A stretch of DNA of 64,000 bases from Fervidobacterium gondwanense DSM 13020 (GCF_900143265.1 NZ_FRDJ01000002.1:124001-188000); one strand, 5' to 3'. Counted from the stretch's first letter, positions 1-8,183 are shown. Numbers and translations are program-made. Notes: generated by a model from the sequence alone, not told the origin.

Positions 1-707
1 TTGTGTGGGTTTAGAGCACCACACTCTTTACACACTTTGAATATATTTTCGTAAATCCACATCTCTTCTTCCTTGAGACCATCCATTAACTCGTGAGCGT
101 TCTCTTCAAATACTTCCCATGCCACTTTTATAATTATACCAGACATCACGACACCAATCAAAGGGTCCATCCATGCTAATCCAATTTTGTTTAATCCAAC
201 CCCAAGGAACACAAGTCCTGAAAGCAGTATATCATTTCTCATATTCTTTGCTTCCGCAATCATTGAATTACTCTTGTATTTCTTACCTGTAGAGTACTCA
301 ATCGTAAACAAGAATGTCTTTCCAGCGACCGACAATACCGCGACTAAAAGGGGTAAGAAACCTTCCAAAACTTGATAACGCCCTGTTATAAGTCTATGCA
401 AACTTTCAATAAGTAGGCTCACGCCAGCATAGAATACGACGAAAGAGATTATCTTAGCACCTATGTTCTCAGCCTTTTGGTGTCCGTAAGGGTGTTCCTT
501 ATCTGGTGGTCTTCGAGAAATTATCGTTGCAAGTAACATTGTAGAAGATGTCAGGATATCGGTAGATGTGTCTATACCGTCCGCTAAAACCGCCATGCTC
601 TTGAAAATCAGCCCAACGGTCACTTTTAGTACTGCGAGCAGTAAATTCGTTGCCACAGCTATTATTGCAACTTGGCGAAGTTTCTTATCAATTGTGGAGT
701 TCTGCAA
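1..707 (-). CDS. Cation diffusion facilitator (CDF) metal exporter, C-terminal end beyond window
   Basis: Read on the minus strand this gives 235 residues without a stop up to the window edge, so the C-terminus is missing. It is a CDF-family antiporter that would export divalent metal in exchange for protons. TM2 carries D46-TST-D50 and TM5 carries N155-MRN-D159, the positions of the transport metal site; the HPYGH segment near residue 72 is also typical. An Asp/Asp plus Asn/Asp site resembles the bacterial MntE-like manganese group rather than the His-containing zinc exporters, but this is inference. The start is a TTG preceded by AAGGAGG with good spacing. It lies downstream of the rplT terminator, so it probably has its own transcript. 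Confidence 0.85.
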   Translation of the reverse strand, partial: MQNSTIDKKLRQVAIIAVATNLLLAVLKVTVGLIFKSMAVLADGIDTSTDILTSSTMLLATIISRRPPDKEHPYGHQKAENIGAKIISFVVFYAGVSLLIESLHRLITGRYQVLEGFLPLLVAVLSVAGKTFLFTIEYSTGKKYKSNSMIAEAKNMRNDILLSGLVFLGVGLNKIGLAWMDPLIGVVMSGIIIKVAWEVFEENAHELMDGLKEEEMWIYENIFKVCKECGALNPH

Positions 708-734
708 TTTAATTCCTCCTTATTGTAGATTTTT

Positions 735-765
735 ATAAAAACAAGGGGCTTATTCAAGCCCCTTG
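735..765 (-). terminator. Rho-independent terminator of the infC-rpmI-rplT operon
   Basis: A 10-bp stem (CAAGGGGCTT with AAGCCCCTTG) around a 4-nt loop is followed on the minus strand by a T-rich run. It lies about 20 bases after the rplT stop codon. Confidence 0.85.
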
Positions 766-785
766 ATGCTGAGAATCATTATCAA

Positions 786-1142
786 TTATTTTCCAAGAGC
801 CGTTTTCGCAATCGCTACGTATTCCTTGAAACTCACTGGATCGTTGACTGCAAGCTCAGCAAGCATCTTTCTATTTATGGTTACGTTTGCTAACTTTAAT
901 CCGTGGATGAGTTCGTTGTATTTCAAGCCTTCATTTCTCGCTGCTATATTGATTCTTGTTATCCAGAGCTTTCTGAAATTCCCTTTCTTGTTTCTTCTTC
1001 CGTCGAAAGCGAATTTAAGAGCTCTATAATAGGATTGTTTTGCAAGGGTATATCTTCTGCCGAGTGCACCTCTGAATCCTTTGGCGAATTTCAGAACCTT
1101 TTTTCTTTTCTTCTTAGCATTTACAGCATTCTTTACTCGCAT
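786..1142 (-). CDS. rplT: 50S ribosomal protein L20
   Basis: This 118-residue basic protein has the L20 N-terminal signature (MRVKNAVNAKKKRKK, then KGFRG and GRRYTLAKQ) and the usual family length. L20 binds 23S rRNA early in large-subunit assembly. In bacteria it also commonly represses its own operon by binding a leader RNA upstream of infC. It is the last gene of infC-rpmI-rplT, separated from rpmI by 18 bases, and is followed by a strong terminator. Confidence 0.97.
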   Translation of the reverse strand: MRVKNAVNAKKKRKKVLKFAKGFRGALGRRYTLAKQSYYRALKFAFDGRRNKKGNFRKLWITRINIAARNEGLKYNELIHGLKLANVTINRKMLAELAVNDPVSFKEYVAIAKTALGK

Positions 1143-1160
1143 GTCTATTCCTCCCTATGA

Positions 1161-1364
1161 TTATTTTTTTCCAAGAAGTCTAAGGATTCTTGAGCTATCA
1201 GAACTTGCAACTACATCTTCGAGTCTTAAAGCGCGGAGCGTTGATCTTCTCTTCTTTCCAGTTTTGTGCCACGCATTTGCATGCCTTCTCATTATTTTTC
1301 CATTCTTTGTTACTTTAAACCTCTTTGCTGCGGTTTTGCTTGTCTTCATCTTTTGCTTAGCCAT
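1161..1364 (-). CDS. rpmI: 50S ribosomal protein L35
   Basis: This 67-residue lysine/arginine-rich protein begins MAKQKMKTSKTAAKRF and contains the family segments HANAWHKTGKKRR and RRSTLRALRL. It is a structural component of the large ribosomal subunit. It sits between infC and rplT in the standard bacterial order with short gaps, so the three genes are almost certainly co-transcribed. Confidence 0.97.
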   Translation of the reverse strand: MAKQKMKTSKTAAKRFKVTKNGKIMRRHANAWHKTGKKRRSTLRALRLEDVVASSDSSRILRLLGKK

Positions 1365-1397
1365 GACTCATCCCTCCTGTAAAAGTTTATTCTATTC

Positions 1398-1919
1398 TTA
1401 CAAATTCTTGGGTTTAAGAACCATCCACATATCTCTGCCTTCAACCTTCGCTTCTTTTTCGACATTACCGATATCAGCTATATCTTTCGCAATTCTATCT
1501 AATATCTCCTTCCCTTTGTCCATGAATGCCATTTCTCTGCCTCTGAACATCACGGTAACCTTAACCTTGTTACCTTCTTCCAAGAACCGTTTAATGTGCT
1601 TAAGTTTTGTCTGATAGTCATGTTCATTTATCGCGGTTCTAAATTTCATTTCTTTAACTTCTATTATCCTTTGGTTCTTCTTTGCCTTCTGCTCTCTCTT
1701 TGCAAGTTCGTACTTATATTTACCGTAGTCCAAAATTCTTGCCACTGGTGGTTGAGCATTTGGTGCAACCAAAATCAAATCTAACCCTCTTGATTTTGCC
1801 AAGTCAATTGCTGTGCTCTTAGACATTACACCAACAGCTTTTCCTTCCTCATCAACAACCCTCAGTTCAGAGAATGGAATCTCTTCGTTCTTTATAATCT
1901 TTTCCTTCTCGTTTTTAAT
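1398..1919 (-). CDS. infC: Translation initiation factor IF-3, probable AUU start
   Basis: IF-3 keeps the 30S subunit free of 50S and proofreads start codons. The protein shows the N-domain (KNEEIPFSELRVVDEEG), the APNAQPPVARILDYGKYKYE segment and the C-domain (FRGREMAFMDKGKE). I placed the start at the ATT at 1919-1917. The AAGGAGG Shine-Dalgarno ends at 1929 and directly abuts the only upstream NTG (GTG, 1928-1926), leaving no spacing, while the ATT has 9 nt. Several bacterial infC genes use AUU, which IF-3 discriminates against for autoregulation. If the GTG were used the protein would gain three residues. Identity is certain; the start codon is inference. Confidence 0.93.
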   Translation of the reverse strand: MKNEKEKIIKNEEIPFSELRVVDEEGKAVGVMSKSTAIDLAKSRGLDLILVAPNAQPPVARILDYGKYKYELAKREQKAKKNQRIIEVKEMKFRTAINEHDYQTKLKHIKRFLEEGNKVKVTVMFRGREMAFMDKGKEILDRIAKDIADIGNVEKEAKVEGRDMWMVLKPKNL

Positions 1920-1928
1920 AAGTTTCAC

Positions 1929-2088
1929 CCTCCTTAGTAGGATTAAAAAAATAAAGCGAGCATGCGCCCGCTTGATTCATTCTTTATAGAATTTAAGTTT
2001 TAACACTTCTGATCTGAACCCAACTAGCCGATTGCCGCTGGGTGGGAAGCCGGGCGCCTCCACTTCAACTAAATGCCTTAAAAAACTC
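1929..2088 (-). promoter_or_regulatory. Structured infC leader, candidate L20/IF-3 autoregulatory attenuator
   Basis: The 160 bases between tRNA-Lys and infC contain no gene but can fold, on the minus strand, into a hairpin (GTGGAGGC with GCTTCCCAC around GCCCG), a second stem (ACCCA with TGGGT around about 16 nt), and then a perfect terminator-like hairpin just before the infC ribosome binding site. In Bacillus the infC-rpmI-rplT operon is controlled by L20 binding its leader. The arrangement here fits such transcription attenuation, but I have not matched it to the L20-leader consensus. The hairpin could instead simply end the tRNA transcript. Confidence 0.5.
1943..1972 (-). terminator. Intrinsic terminator or attenuator in front of infC
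   Basis: An 8-bp stem AAGCGGGC/GCTCGCTT (one G-U pair) with loop GCAT is followed on the minus strand by TATTTTTTT. It lies downstream of the tRNA cluster and 14 bases before the infC ribosome binding site, so it either ends the tRNA transcript or regulates read-through into infC. Confidence 0.75.
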
Positions 2089-2164
2089 TGGTGGGCCGCG
2101 TGGGACTCGAACCCACGGCCACCTGATTAAGAGTCAGGTGCTCTACCTACTGAGCTAGCGGCCC
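2089..2164 (-). tRNA. tRNA-Lys (anticodon CTT)
   Basis: The minus strand folds into a complete cloverleaf. The acceptor stem is GGGCCGC with GCGGCCC, the D-arm is GCTCAGTAGGTAGAGC, the anticodon stem/loop is CCTGACTCTTAATCAGG and the T-arm holds GGTTCGAGTCC. CCA is encoded. Confidence 0.96.
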
Positions 2165-2169
2165 AATTA

Positions 2170-2244
2170 TGGTGCCCCCAGGAGGAATCGAACCTCCATT
2201 TGCGGATTAGGAATCCGCCGTTCTATCCTTTGAACTATGGGGGC
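2170..2244 (-). tRNA. tRNA-Arg (anticodon CCT)
   Basis: The minus strand gives acceptor GCCCCC with GGGGGC, anticodon stem/loop CGGATTCCTAATCCG (anticodon CCT), a T-arm GGAGGTTCGATTCCTCC and an encoded CCA. It is separated from tRNA-Lys by only 5 bases, so the cluster is co-transcribed. Confidence 0.96.
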
Positions 2245-2252
2245 GTCGAATC

Positions 2253-2327
2253 TGGCAGCCCCACGGGGAATCGAACCCCGACCCTCGGACTGAGAATCCG
2301 ATGGACTAGCCGTTATCCTATGGGGCC
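2253..2327 (-). tRNA. tRNA-Glu (anticodon CTC)
   Basis: The minus strand gives acceptor GGCCCCA with TGGGGCT, anticodon stem/loop CGGATTCTCAGTCCG (anticodon CTC), T-arm CGGGGTTCGATTCCCCG and an encoded GCCA end. It is the first gene of the three-tRNA transcript. Confidence 0.96.
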
Positions 2328-2369
2328 TTGTATATATGCATTTGAAAGACTCATCACTAACCGTGTTAT

Positions 2370-2397
2370 ATATTAACATATCACGAGAAATTGTCAA
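2370..2397 (-). promoter_or_regulatory. Promoter of the tRNA-infC transcript
   Basis: A consensus -35 (TTGACA, 2397-2392) and a TAATAT -10 (2375-2370) are separated by 16 bases. Transcription would begin near 2362, about 35 bases before tRNA-Glu. Confidence 0.75.
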
Positions 2398-2431
2398 GAC
2401 TTAATTTTCACGGTCTGTAGTTAATGATGTA

Positions 2432-2440
2432 TGATATAAT
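2432..2440 (+). promoter_or_regulatory. Extended -10 promoter for the HD-GYP gene
   Basis: The sequence TGATATAAT is an extended -10 element without a clear -35. Transcription would begin near 2447, which rules out the ATG at 2441 and supports the ATG at 2459 behind GAGGTGA. Confidence 0.6.
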
Positions 2441-2458
2441 ATGTTTAGAGGTGAGATC

Positions 2459-3709
2459 ATGATAAATGTGCTGCTGAAAACAATCATGTTTGTTCCAAAA
2501 TTTGGTATACATTCGCTTCAGGTCGGTTTTCTGGCATCGAAAATTGCTAAGGAACTGAATTTGGATGAATTTGAAATGTTTTACGCCGGTGTATTACACG
2601 ATATAGGTGTCCTTACTCCACACAAAGGTATCTTGTTAGATGACATTGACAACGAATTTCTTATAAAAGAAGACATCCCGACATATGAATCTCCAACAAA
2701 AGACCATACCCTTATATCGTCTTTCGAAGTTTCAAAAATTTCCGCACTTTTAAAACACTTTCCAAATCTTTCTTCAAGTATACTTTTACATCATGCACTA
2801 CCAAATTACTTGAATGAGTCATCAACAAAGGATGTTGCCGCAAATGTCATTTCTATAAGCGAAGAGATTTCTAAGTATGTGTTAGTAAATGATGAGGAAC
2901 TAACTTATGAGGATTTTCTTGTACCTTTGTCCATGATCAAGAATAGATTTTTCGGCAGTGTTTACGATGCCGCGCTCAAGGTTATTAAGCAAGAGTACAT
3001 AAGATGGATGCTTTACGACATTAAAGCTGGGTTTAACAGGGAAAGATTGATCCAGGAATTCAAGTTAGATACTAAGCTTACCATAGACGAGATTATAGAA
3101 ATCGGTGCCGTGCTTGCTTATATAATTGATTCAAAGAGCCAATTTACAAGAGAACATAGTTGGAGAGTGGCGAAAGTCTCAGCTGCTATTGCGAAAGAAA
3201 TTCTTTTAAATGAGCACGAATTTTTTATTGCTGGTCTATTTCACGACATAGGAAAGATAACTACACCTATAGAAGTCCTCGAAAAAAAGGGGAAGTTAAC
3301 AGCAGCTGAGATGGATATAATGCGCAAACATGTTTATTACAGCTATCTTATACTTTTAGAGCATGAAGACGAACCATGGTTCTGGCCAGCAGTCAGGCAT
3401 CAAGAAAGAATTGATGGGAGCGGTTATCCTTGGAAACTCAGGGGAAACCAAATGAGTTTCAAAGATAAAATATTGCAGGTTGCCGATTATTTCACTGCCG
3501 TTCTTGAGCCCCGCCCTTACAGAGGAGCGAACACACCCGAAAAAGCTTACGAAGAAGTTGAACGTGCGGTTCAAAATGGTGTACTTGACAGCGGACCAGC
3601 GAAAATTTTAAAAGAACTTGTCTTTGGTGGATATAATTTTGACTCTATAGATTTCATGTCATCGATTCAGAAAGATATAAACGATTTCGAGAAAAGCCTT
3701 ATTGAATGA
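2459..3709 (+). CDS. Cytoplasmic tandem-HD / HD-GYP phosphodiesterase
   Basis: This 416-residue protein has no membrane segment. It carries two HD modules. The first (residues about 18-110) keeps an HD pair (LHDIG) but lacks a GYP signature. The second (about 225-400) has REHSWRVA, FHDIGKI, HVYYSY and HQERIDGSGYP, which is the HD-GYP c-di-GMP phosphodiesterase pattern. It probably hydrolyses a cyclic dinucleotide; substrate identity is family knowledge, not visible here. The start at ATG 2459 follows GAGGTGA and lies just downstream of an extended -10. The next gene begins 25 bases later. A second HD-GYP protein and a GGDEF protein also occur in this window. Confidence 0.85.
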   Translation: MINVLLKTIMFVPKFGIHSLQVGFLASKIAKELNLDEFEMFYAGVLHDIGVLTPHKGILLDDIDNEFLIKEDIPTYESPTKDHTLISSFEVSKISALLKHFPNLSSSILLHHALPNYLNESSTKDVAANVISISEEISKYVLVNDEELTYEDFLVPLSMIKNRFFGSVYDAALKVIKQEYIRWMLYDIKAGFNRERLIQEFKLDTKLTIDEIIEIGAVLAYIIDSKSQFTREHSWRVAKVSAAIAKEILLNEHEFFIAGLFHDIGKITTPIEVLEKKGKLTAAEMDIMRKHVYYSYLILLEHEDEPWFWPAVRHQERIDGSGYPWKLRGNQMSFKDKILQVADYFTAVLEPRPYRGANTPEKAYEEVERAVQNGVLDSGPAKILKELVFGGYNFDSIDFMSSIQKDINDFEKSLIE

Positions 3710-3734
3710 GTATAATAAAGTCGGAGGTGTTAGA

Positions 3735-4109
3735 ATGGATTTGAGACAGATTAAGAAAATAGCTATTATAGGTGCCACAACTAATCCGGAAAAGTTTGGG
3801 AATATAGTCTTGAAAGATTTATTGAAAAAAGGATACGATGTTCTCCCTGTCAGTCCAAGGTATGATTTCATAGAAGGACTGAAAGTTTACAAAAGTGTTG
3901 AAGAATTACCGGTCGATACGGAACTTATCGTTTTCATCGTTCCACCTGAAATTGGGATTGAAGAACTGAAGAAGGCTTACGGTACCGGATTTAGAAAATT
4001 CTGGTTCCAACCCGGAGCCGAATCACCAGAAATTCTTGAGTACGCAAAAACGTTGAATGATGCTGAATTCTCATTCATTAAATGCATAATGGTTCAAACA
4101 AATTGGTAA
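3735..4109 (+). CDS. CoA-binding domain protein (YccU-like)
   Basis: This 124-residue protein is a single Rossmann-type CoA_binding domain. It begins IKKIAIIGATTNPEKFGN with a nucleotide-binding glycine turn, continues with the family segments VLPVSPRYDFIEGLKVYKS and VFIVPPEIG, and has WFQPGAESPEI near the C-terminus. Members of this family bind CoA, but their cellular role is largely unknown. ATG 3735 is chosen because GGAGGTG lies 8 bases upstream; an earlier in-frame ATG at 3702 overlaps the preceding gene. It is probably co-transcribed with the HD-GYP gene. Confidence 0.85.
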   Translation: MDLRQIKKIAIIGATTNPEKFGNIVLKDLLKKGYDVLPVSPRYDFIEGLKVYKSVEELPVDTELIVFIVPPEIGIEELKKAYGTGFRKFWFQPGAESPEILEYAKTLNDAEFSFIKCIMVQTNW

Positions 4110-4147
4110 TCTATGGTTATCGAATATTTTCTTAAGGGGTGTATAAC

Positions 4148-5083
4148 TTGACAGAAATTCTTGAAAAGGTTCAAAAAGTTTTTGCTAATATCAAAGTATC
4201 AGAATTTATGACGAAGGACGTCGTGTATGTGAAACCAGATAGAACGGTAGCTCAGGTAAAAGAGATCCTGCGACTAAAGAGGATTTCAGGTGTCCCAGTT
4301 GTGGACGATGAAGGAAAAGTTGTTGGAATAATAAGCATAGAAGATATTATTAAGTGCCTTGAAAATGGTACTCTCAACGAACATGTTGAAAAACATATGA
4401 CGCAGAATGTTATTTGCTTAGATGAAAATTCAACTTTGCAAGATGTAATTAAACAATTTGAAAGATATAGGTATGGTCGTTTCCCAGTAGTCGATAATAA
4501 TAACCGTCTCGTTGGTATCGTAACCAAAAACGACATTTTAGCCGCTGTTGCTACAAGACTTGGTCTTCTTTATTTGCATGACGAGCGTCGGAAAGAGGTA
4601 CTTGATGAGGATATTCTGAATAGATCCCTTGTCACGGGCGAAGAAATTGACAAAAAAGGGGCAGATTTCTATTTCAAGGTTGATTATTTCGACATAAATC
4701 TTGCTGGAGTTGGTGCTGCACAGCTAAAGAAGTTTCTTATAAGTAAGGGAATAGATTCATCAAACGTGAGACGTGTAGCGGTAGCTACTTACGAAGCCGA
4801 GACGAATGTTGTTATCCACAGTGGAAGCGAAGGCGAGATATTCTGTTTTATATATCCAGATAGGATAGTTGTGAGAGTAGAAGATAAGGGCAAGGGTATC
4901 GAAAGTATAGAACTTGCAATGAAAGAGGGCTATTCTACAGCGCCGGACTATGTCCGAGAACTTGGATTTGGCGCTGGAATGGGGCTACCAAATATGAAAA
5001 GATTCTCAGATAAGATGGTTGTTTTATCTGAAAAGGGTAAGGGTGTAATAGTTGAAATGGTTTTCTATATTCAACCTTCCTAA
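4148..5083 (+). CDS. CBS-pair protein fused to an RsbW-like GHKL ATPase domain
   Basis: The protein has about 311 residues. Residues 15-135 form two CBS motifs (VSEFMTKDVVYVKPDRTV, then VEKHMTQNVICLDENSTL), which bind adenine nucleotides. Residues about 185-305 form a GHKL-type ATPase with N-box YEAETNVVIH, G1 box VEDKGKGI and G2 box GFGAGMGLPNMKR, as in anti-sigma kinases of the RsbW/SpoIIAB type. No histidine-kinase phosphoacceptor domain is visible, so a serine kinase or anti-sigma role sensing nucleotide charge is plausible but inferred. TTG 4148 is preferred because AGGGGTG lies 6 bases upstream; the GTG at 4139 overlaps that site. Confidence 0.78.
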   Translation: MTEILEKVQKVFANIKVSEFMTKDVVYVKPDRTVAQVKEILRLKRISGVPVVDDEGKVVGIISIEDIIKCLENGTLNEHVEKHMTQNVICLDENSTLQDVIKQFERYRYGRFPVVDNNNRLVGIVTKNDILAAVATRLGLLYLHDERRKEVLDEDILNRSLVTGEEIDKKGADFYFKVDYFDINLAGVGAAQLKKFLISKGIDSSNVRRVAVATYEAETNVVIHSGSEGEIFCFIYPDRIVVRVEDKGKGIESIELAMKEGYSTAPDYVRELGFGAGMGLPNMKRFSDKMVVLSEKGKGVIVEMVFYIQPS

Positions 5084-5156
5084 TTTCGAATTGAACGATT
5101 TCAGATTTTAGAAAGTCAAATTATTGTACGCTTCAAAAATTAGGGAGGGAAATTGT

Positions 5157-5822
5157 ATGGATCAGAATTTGTTAACATGGGTACTTATCGGTGTTTTAGC
5201 GGTTGGTATAGTTGTCGGTGCGATATTTTTCTTGATGCCAAAAGATAAGTACATTGAGGTCGACGGGGTTAAGGTCTGGAAAATTCCAAACGATGCTGAA
5301 ATTATATTTGTGGATCAGTCGAAAGCCGCAAGTGTGAAGAGTCTTGTTCAAAAAGGGCAACTTATTGCGTTTGTTGGCGAAGCACAGGGAACAGGCACGT
5401 CTCAAGACAAGGAAAAAGCAAAGATTCGTGCGTATCAACAAGTTGCAGAGTTTCTTAATGCAAAAGTGCAGACATTTGCCCAACTTGTAGAAGGTCAGCT
5501 TCAAAACGTTCAAGTGTCAGGTAATAAGCAAGAGATAGTCAGCGCATCTGTTGATGCTTATAAGAGGGTTACATCCCTGCTCGCGGATGCCAATATTTCA
5601 GGAGCGTATGTTTTTGCCGTTTGGACAGTCAAACAAGGTAATGTAGTCAACACCTATTCTTTGTTAGTCTACGATCCTGCTCAGATTATAAAGCTACTTG
5701 AAATTGATGCAGTGGTAAAACAAAAAGTCGATGAGCTTGGAAAGCAAGGAGTGAACTTCTTCGAGAACTTGAATGCAGTTCTCGGTGAAGCGACAAAAGG
5801 GACTCCGATGGAACAAAAGTAA
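5157..5822 (+). CDS. Membrane-anchored extracytoplasmic protein, paralogue of the 8184 gene
   Basis: This 221-residue protein has one N-terminal hydrophobic helix (residues 6-28) ending in LMPKDK, so the rest should lie outside the cytoplasm. I do not recognise a named family. The central part (QDKEKAKIRAYQQVAEFLNA, then TFAQLVEGQLQ) resembles the alternating alpha/beta pattern of LPP20-type envelope domains. It shares the blocks LVEGQLQ.V, DAYKRVT.L and SGAY..A.W with the third gene of this cluster, so the two are paralogues flanking a larger relative. The start ATG follows GGGAGGG. A strong terminator follows. Confidence 0.75.
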   Translation: MDQNLLTWVLIGVLAVGIVVGAIFFLMPKDKYIEVDGVKVWKIPNDAEIIFVDQSKAASVKSLVQKGQLIAFVGEAQGTGTSQDKEKAKIRAYQQVAEFLNAKVQTFAQLVEGQLQNVQVSGNKQEIVSASVDAYKRVTSLLADANISGAYVFAVWTVKQGNVVNTYSLLVYDPAQIIKLLEIDAVVKQKVDELGKQGVNFFENLNAVLGEATKGTPMEQK

Positions 5823-5838
5823 TATACTTTTATTCTTG

Positions 5839-5870
5839 CCCCCTGCAGGTGTGCAGGGGGTAATTTTATT
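5839..5870 (+). terminator. Intrinsic terminator
   Basis: A 9-bp stem (CCCCCTGCA with TGCAGGGGG, loop GGTG) is followed by TAATTTTATTTT. It lies between the first and second envelope-protein genes, so these may be differently expressed despite being adjacent. Confidence 0.75.
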
Positions 5871-5910
5871 TTAAGCTTGCACTTTGTAGTGCAGGCAAGG
5901 AGGTGTTTAC

Positions 5911-8133
5911 ATGGATACAACTACAATAATATTAATATCCGCAGTACTTGTTGGTGCTATCGTAATTGGATTCCTGTTCCTCATGCCGAAAGAAGAACCT
6001 TCTCGACCATTAGACACATCTTCAGCTGTTAAAACCATGGAAGACATTAATAAAGTGATGTCCAGTAGTTCAGGTTCGGCAACACCATCTACTCCTTCTC
6101 AACCAACGCAGCCGACTCAACCAACTCAACCTTCTCAGGGTACACAGTCTCCACAACAGCCTTCTACCTCTCCAGTACAACCACCAGCTCAGTTATCAAG
6201 TGCGTACATTCAGGCATACGGAGAAGGATATGGCAAGACAGAATTGGAAGCAGAGGAAATCGCTAAGAATAATGGATTAAAGAATCTAACTGAACAGCTC
6301 TATGTTCAGGTAAAAACATCTGCAGAGCTGAAAGAAAAGCTAACAACAGTTATCCAGGATGGAAAAGTCAGGGAGAAATTTGAAAGCCAGTATGAAAAAA
6401 CTATACAGACGAAAACAGAATTTGAGTTAACGGGGGTTACTTACAGGTTAGTCGAAAGAAAGCAATCCGGGAATCAATACTACGCCAAAGTGCAAGTATA
6501 TATAGAAGCAGAAAAGGCAAAGCAAGCATTAGAAGCTTACATAGCGATCAATATCGGCAAAACTTTGCTGGACAACAAGATGGTATTCACTGCGAAGAAT
6601 ATTGCTGACAAGTACGAACCACTCCTTTCCCAAAATGTGTTTCCACCCAAAATCAGTGAGGAACTTACTAGTTTGATAAGTCAAATAAAATCAAAATATG
6701 ATAAAGTTCAAGGGCTCATAAAAAATATAAATTCTGCACAGGTTAGAGATGCACAAACTGCATTCGACGCTGCAGACTTGGTAAACCAGTTATTTGCGAC
6801 AGTCAATGATTTACCAGCGAATTTAATAGATACTGAAAAACTCAGACCTTACTTGAAGGATGTCAAAATATCGCTAAGCGGTCCTAAGGAAGTCCTTCTT
6901 GGTGAGCAGGTTAAGGTCGAGGTGAAAGTCGAGCCCGGTACTGTGAAATCCTTATTCGTCTATGGTGATAATATTGAAACGCAGGATTTAGTTACCCTTC
7001 AAAATGGAACAGCAGTTTTGTCTGCCATAGTAAAAGCTCCAAATTCAAAATTGAATGTGTCGTTATCTGGTATTGTTGAGAGTGCCTGGGCACCGGGAAG
7101 CGTTACCCAAGATCCTGATATTTTGCGAACAACTTATAAAGGTGAGCAGGAAATAAAGATTATTGCTGGTGGTACGTCAAAGATACTTTCTGACCAAAAG
7201 CTTATGCGGGAAAATGCAATTAAAGATGCTCTTGTAAAGACTATCAAAAAAGTAGCATCAGAACTTCTGGCTGGTTCGGATAGAGAACTACTTGACATAC
7301 CGATAGACGATTACATCCTCGGCAAAGTTGTCGGAGCTATTGACTATGAGATAACGGCTACAGGCGAGTATAGCGGTTTGTATTACGTTCTTGTAAGTTC
7401 TACGATTTCAAAGGACGTTTTTGAAGCGTACGTAAAAGATGCGCTCAGAAATGCACCATCTGGTTTTGCTATGATTATAACAGAAGGTGATACTCTCGGA
7501 TATGTTGAACCGGCCTTGATTGACGAATTAACAAGGTCAAAAATAAACCTCGTGTCGAAGGATTTTTCGAAAAAGGTACTCGAAACCCAAGCGAAAACTA
7601 ATCTTCCACCAGCTACGCTTGCAAAGATAACTGCACTGAGCGCTGCAAGGTATCTTTTGTACGTTACAGTAAATTACACATCAACATACCTTTCGGATTA
7701 TAAGGTTTATTCTGTCCGCACGCTTGTAACAACTCAAATAATTGATACAATCACCGGTAATATACTTGCAGCACCGAGATTTGAAGAAACCAATACTGGA
7801 GCAACAGAACAGGCGGCAATCTCAAAAACTGTCTCGGGACAGAAATTCAAAGATTACGTAAATGAGTTGATAAGCTCGTTAAGATTCGAAAATGTAGCAA
7901 CGAAAGCAGCTTATAGGTACACATTCATACTTGAAAAGACCATTTACGGTTCGATATTACTTGATAATTTGAACGCAAAATTCAAAGATATGAAGGTAAT
8001 AGAAAAGGTTGATACAAAACTGATTGTCGAATTGGAAAACGTACCTCCTTCAGATTTCGAAAGGTACCTTTCAAGTATCGATGTTTTGAAGATCAAAAAG
8101 ACATCAGATAATACATATCAAGTTACAAAATAA
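5911..8133 (+). CDS. Large membrane-anchored envelope protein with LPP20/FlgT-like domains
   Basis: This 740-residue protein has an N-terminal helix (residues 5-27, ending LMPKEE), then a Pro/Gln/Thr/Ser-rich linker (about 45-95, repeated QPT), then extracytoplasmic domains. Residues about 98-215 (AYGEGYGKTELEAEEIAKNN, alternating helix/strand) look like an LPP20-type domain. The segment near 420-520 (QKLMRENAIKDALVKTIKKV) and the following MIITEGDTLGYVEPALIDEL recall the N and M domains of FlgT-like proteins. These assignments come from pattern only. No catalytic motif is evident. The two neighbours carry the same anchor-plus-domain design. The start follows AAGGAGGTG. Confidence 0.7.
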   Translation: MDTTTIILISAVLVGAIVIGFLFLMPKEEPSRPLDTSSAVKTMEDINKVMSSSSGSATPSTPSQPTQPTQPTQPSQGTQSPQQPSTSPVQPPAQLSSAYIQAYGEGYGKTELEAEEIAKNNGLKNLTEQLYVQVKTSAELKEKLTTVIQDGKVREKFESQYEKTIQTKTEFELTGVTYRLVERKQSGNQYYAKVQVYIEAEKAKQALEAYIAINIGKTLLDNKMVFTAKNIADKYEPLLSQNVFPPKISEELTSLISQIKSKYDKVQGLIKNINSAQVRDAQTAFDAADLVNQLFATVNDLPANLIDTEKLRPYLKDVKISLSGPKEVLLGEQVKVEVKVEPGTVKSLFVYGDNIETQDLVTLQNGTAVLSAIVKAPNSKLNVSLSGIVESAWAPGSVTQDPDILRTTYKGEQEIKIIAGGTSKILSDQKLMRENAIKDALVKTIKKVASELLAGSDRELLDIPIDDYILGKVVGAIDYEITATGEYSGLYYVLVSSTISKDVFEAYVKDALRNAPSGFAMIITEGDTLGYVEPALIDELTRSKINLVSKDFSKKVLETQAKTNLPPATLAKITALSAARYLLYVTVNYTSTYLSDYKVYSVRTLVTTQIIDTITGNILAAPRFEETNTGATEQAAISKTVSGQKFKDYVNELISSLRFENVATKAAYRYTFILEKTIYGSILLDNLNAKFKDMKVIEKVDTKLIVELENVPPSDFERYLSSIDVLKIKKTSDNTYQVTK

Positions 8134-8183
8134 TCAAAACCGTCTGTCGCTTTAAAGCAAATGTCTAAGGGGAGGCTGAAACG

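Noticed and set aside
2167-2397. A 76-codon open frame across the tRNA genes
   Set aside because: It covers two complete tRNA cloverleaves and a promoter, so it is not a gene.
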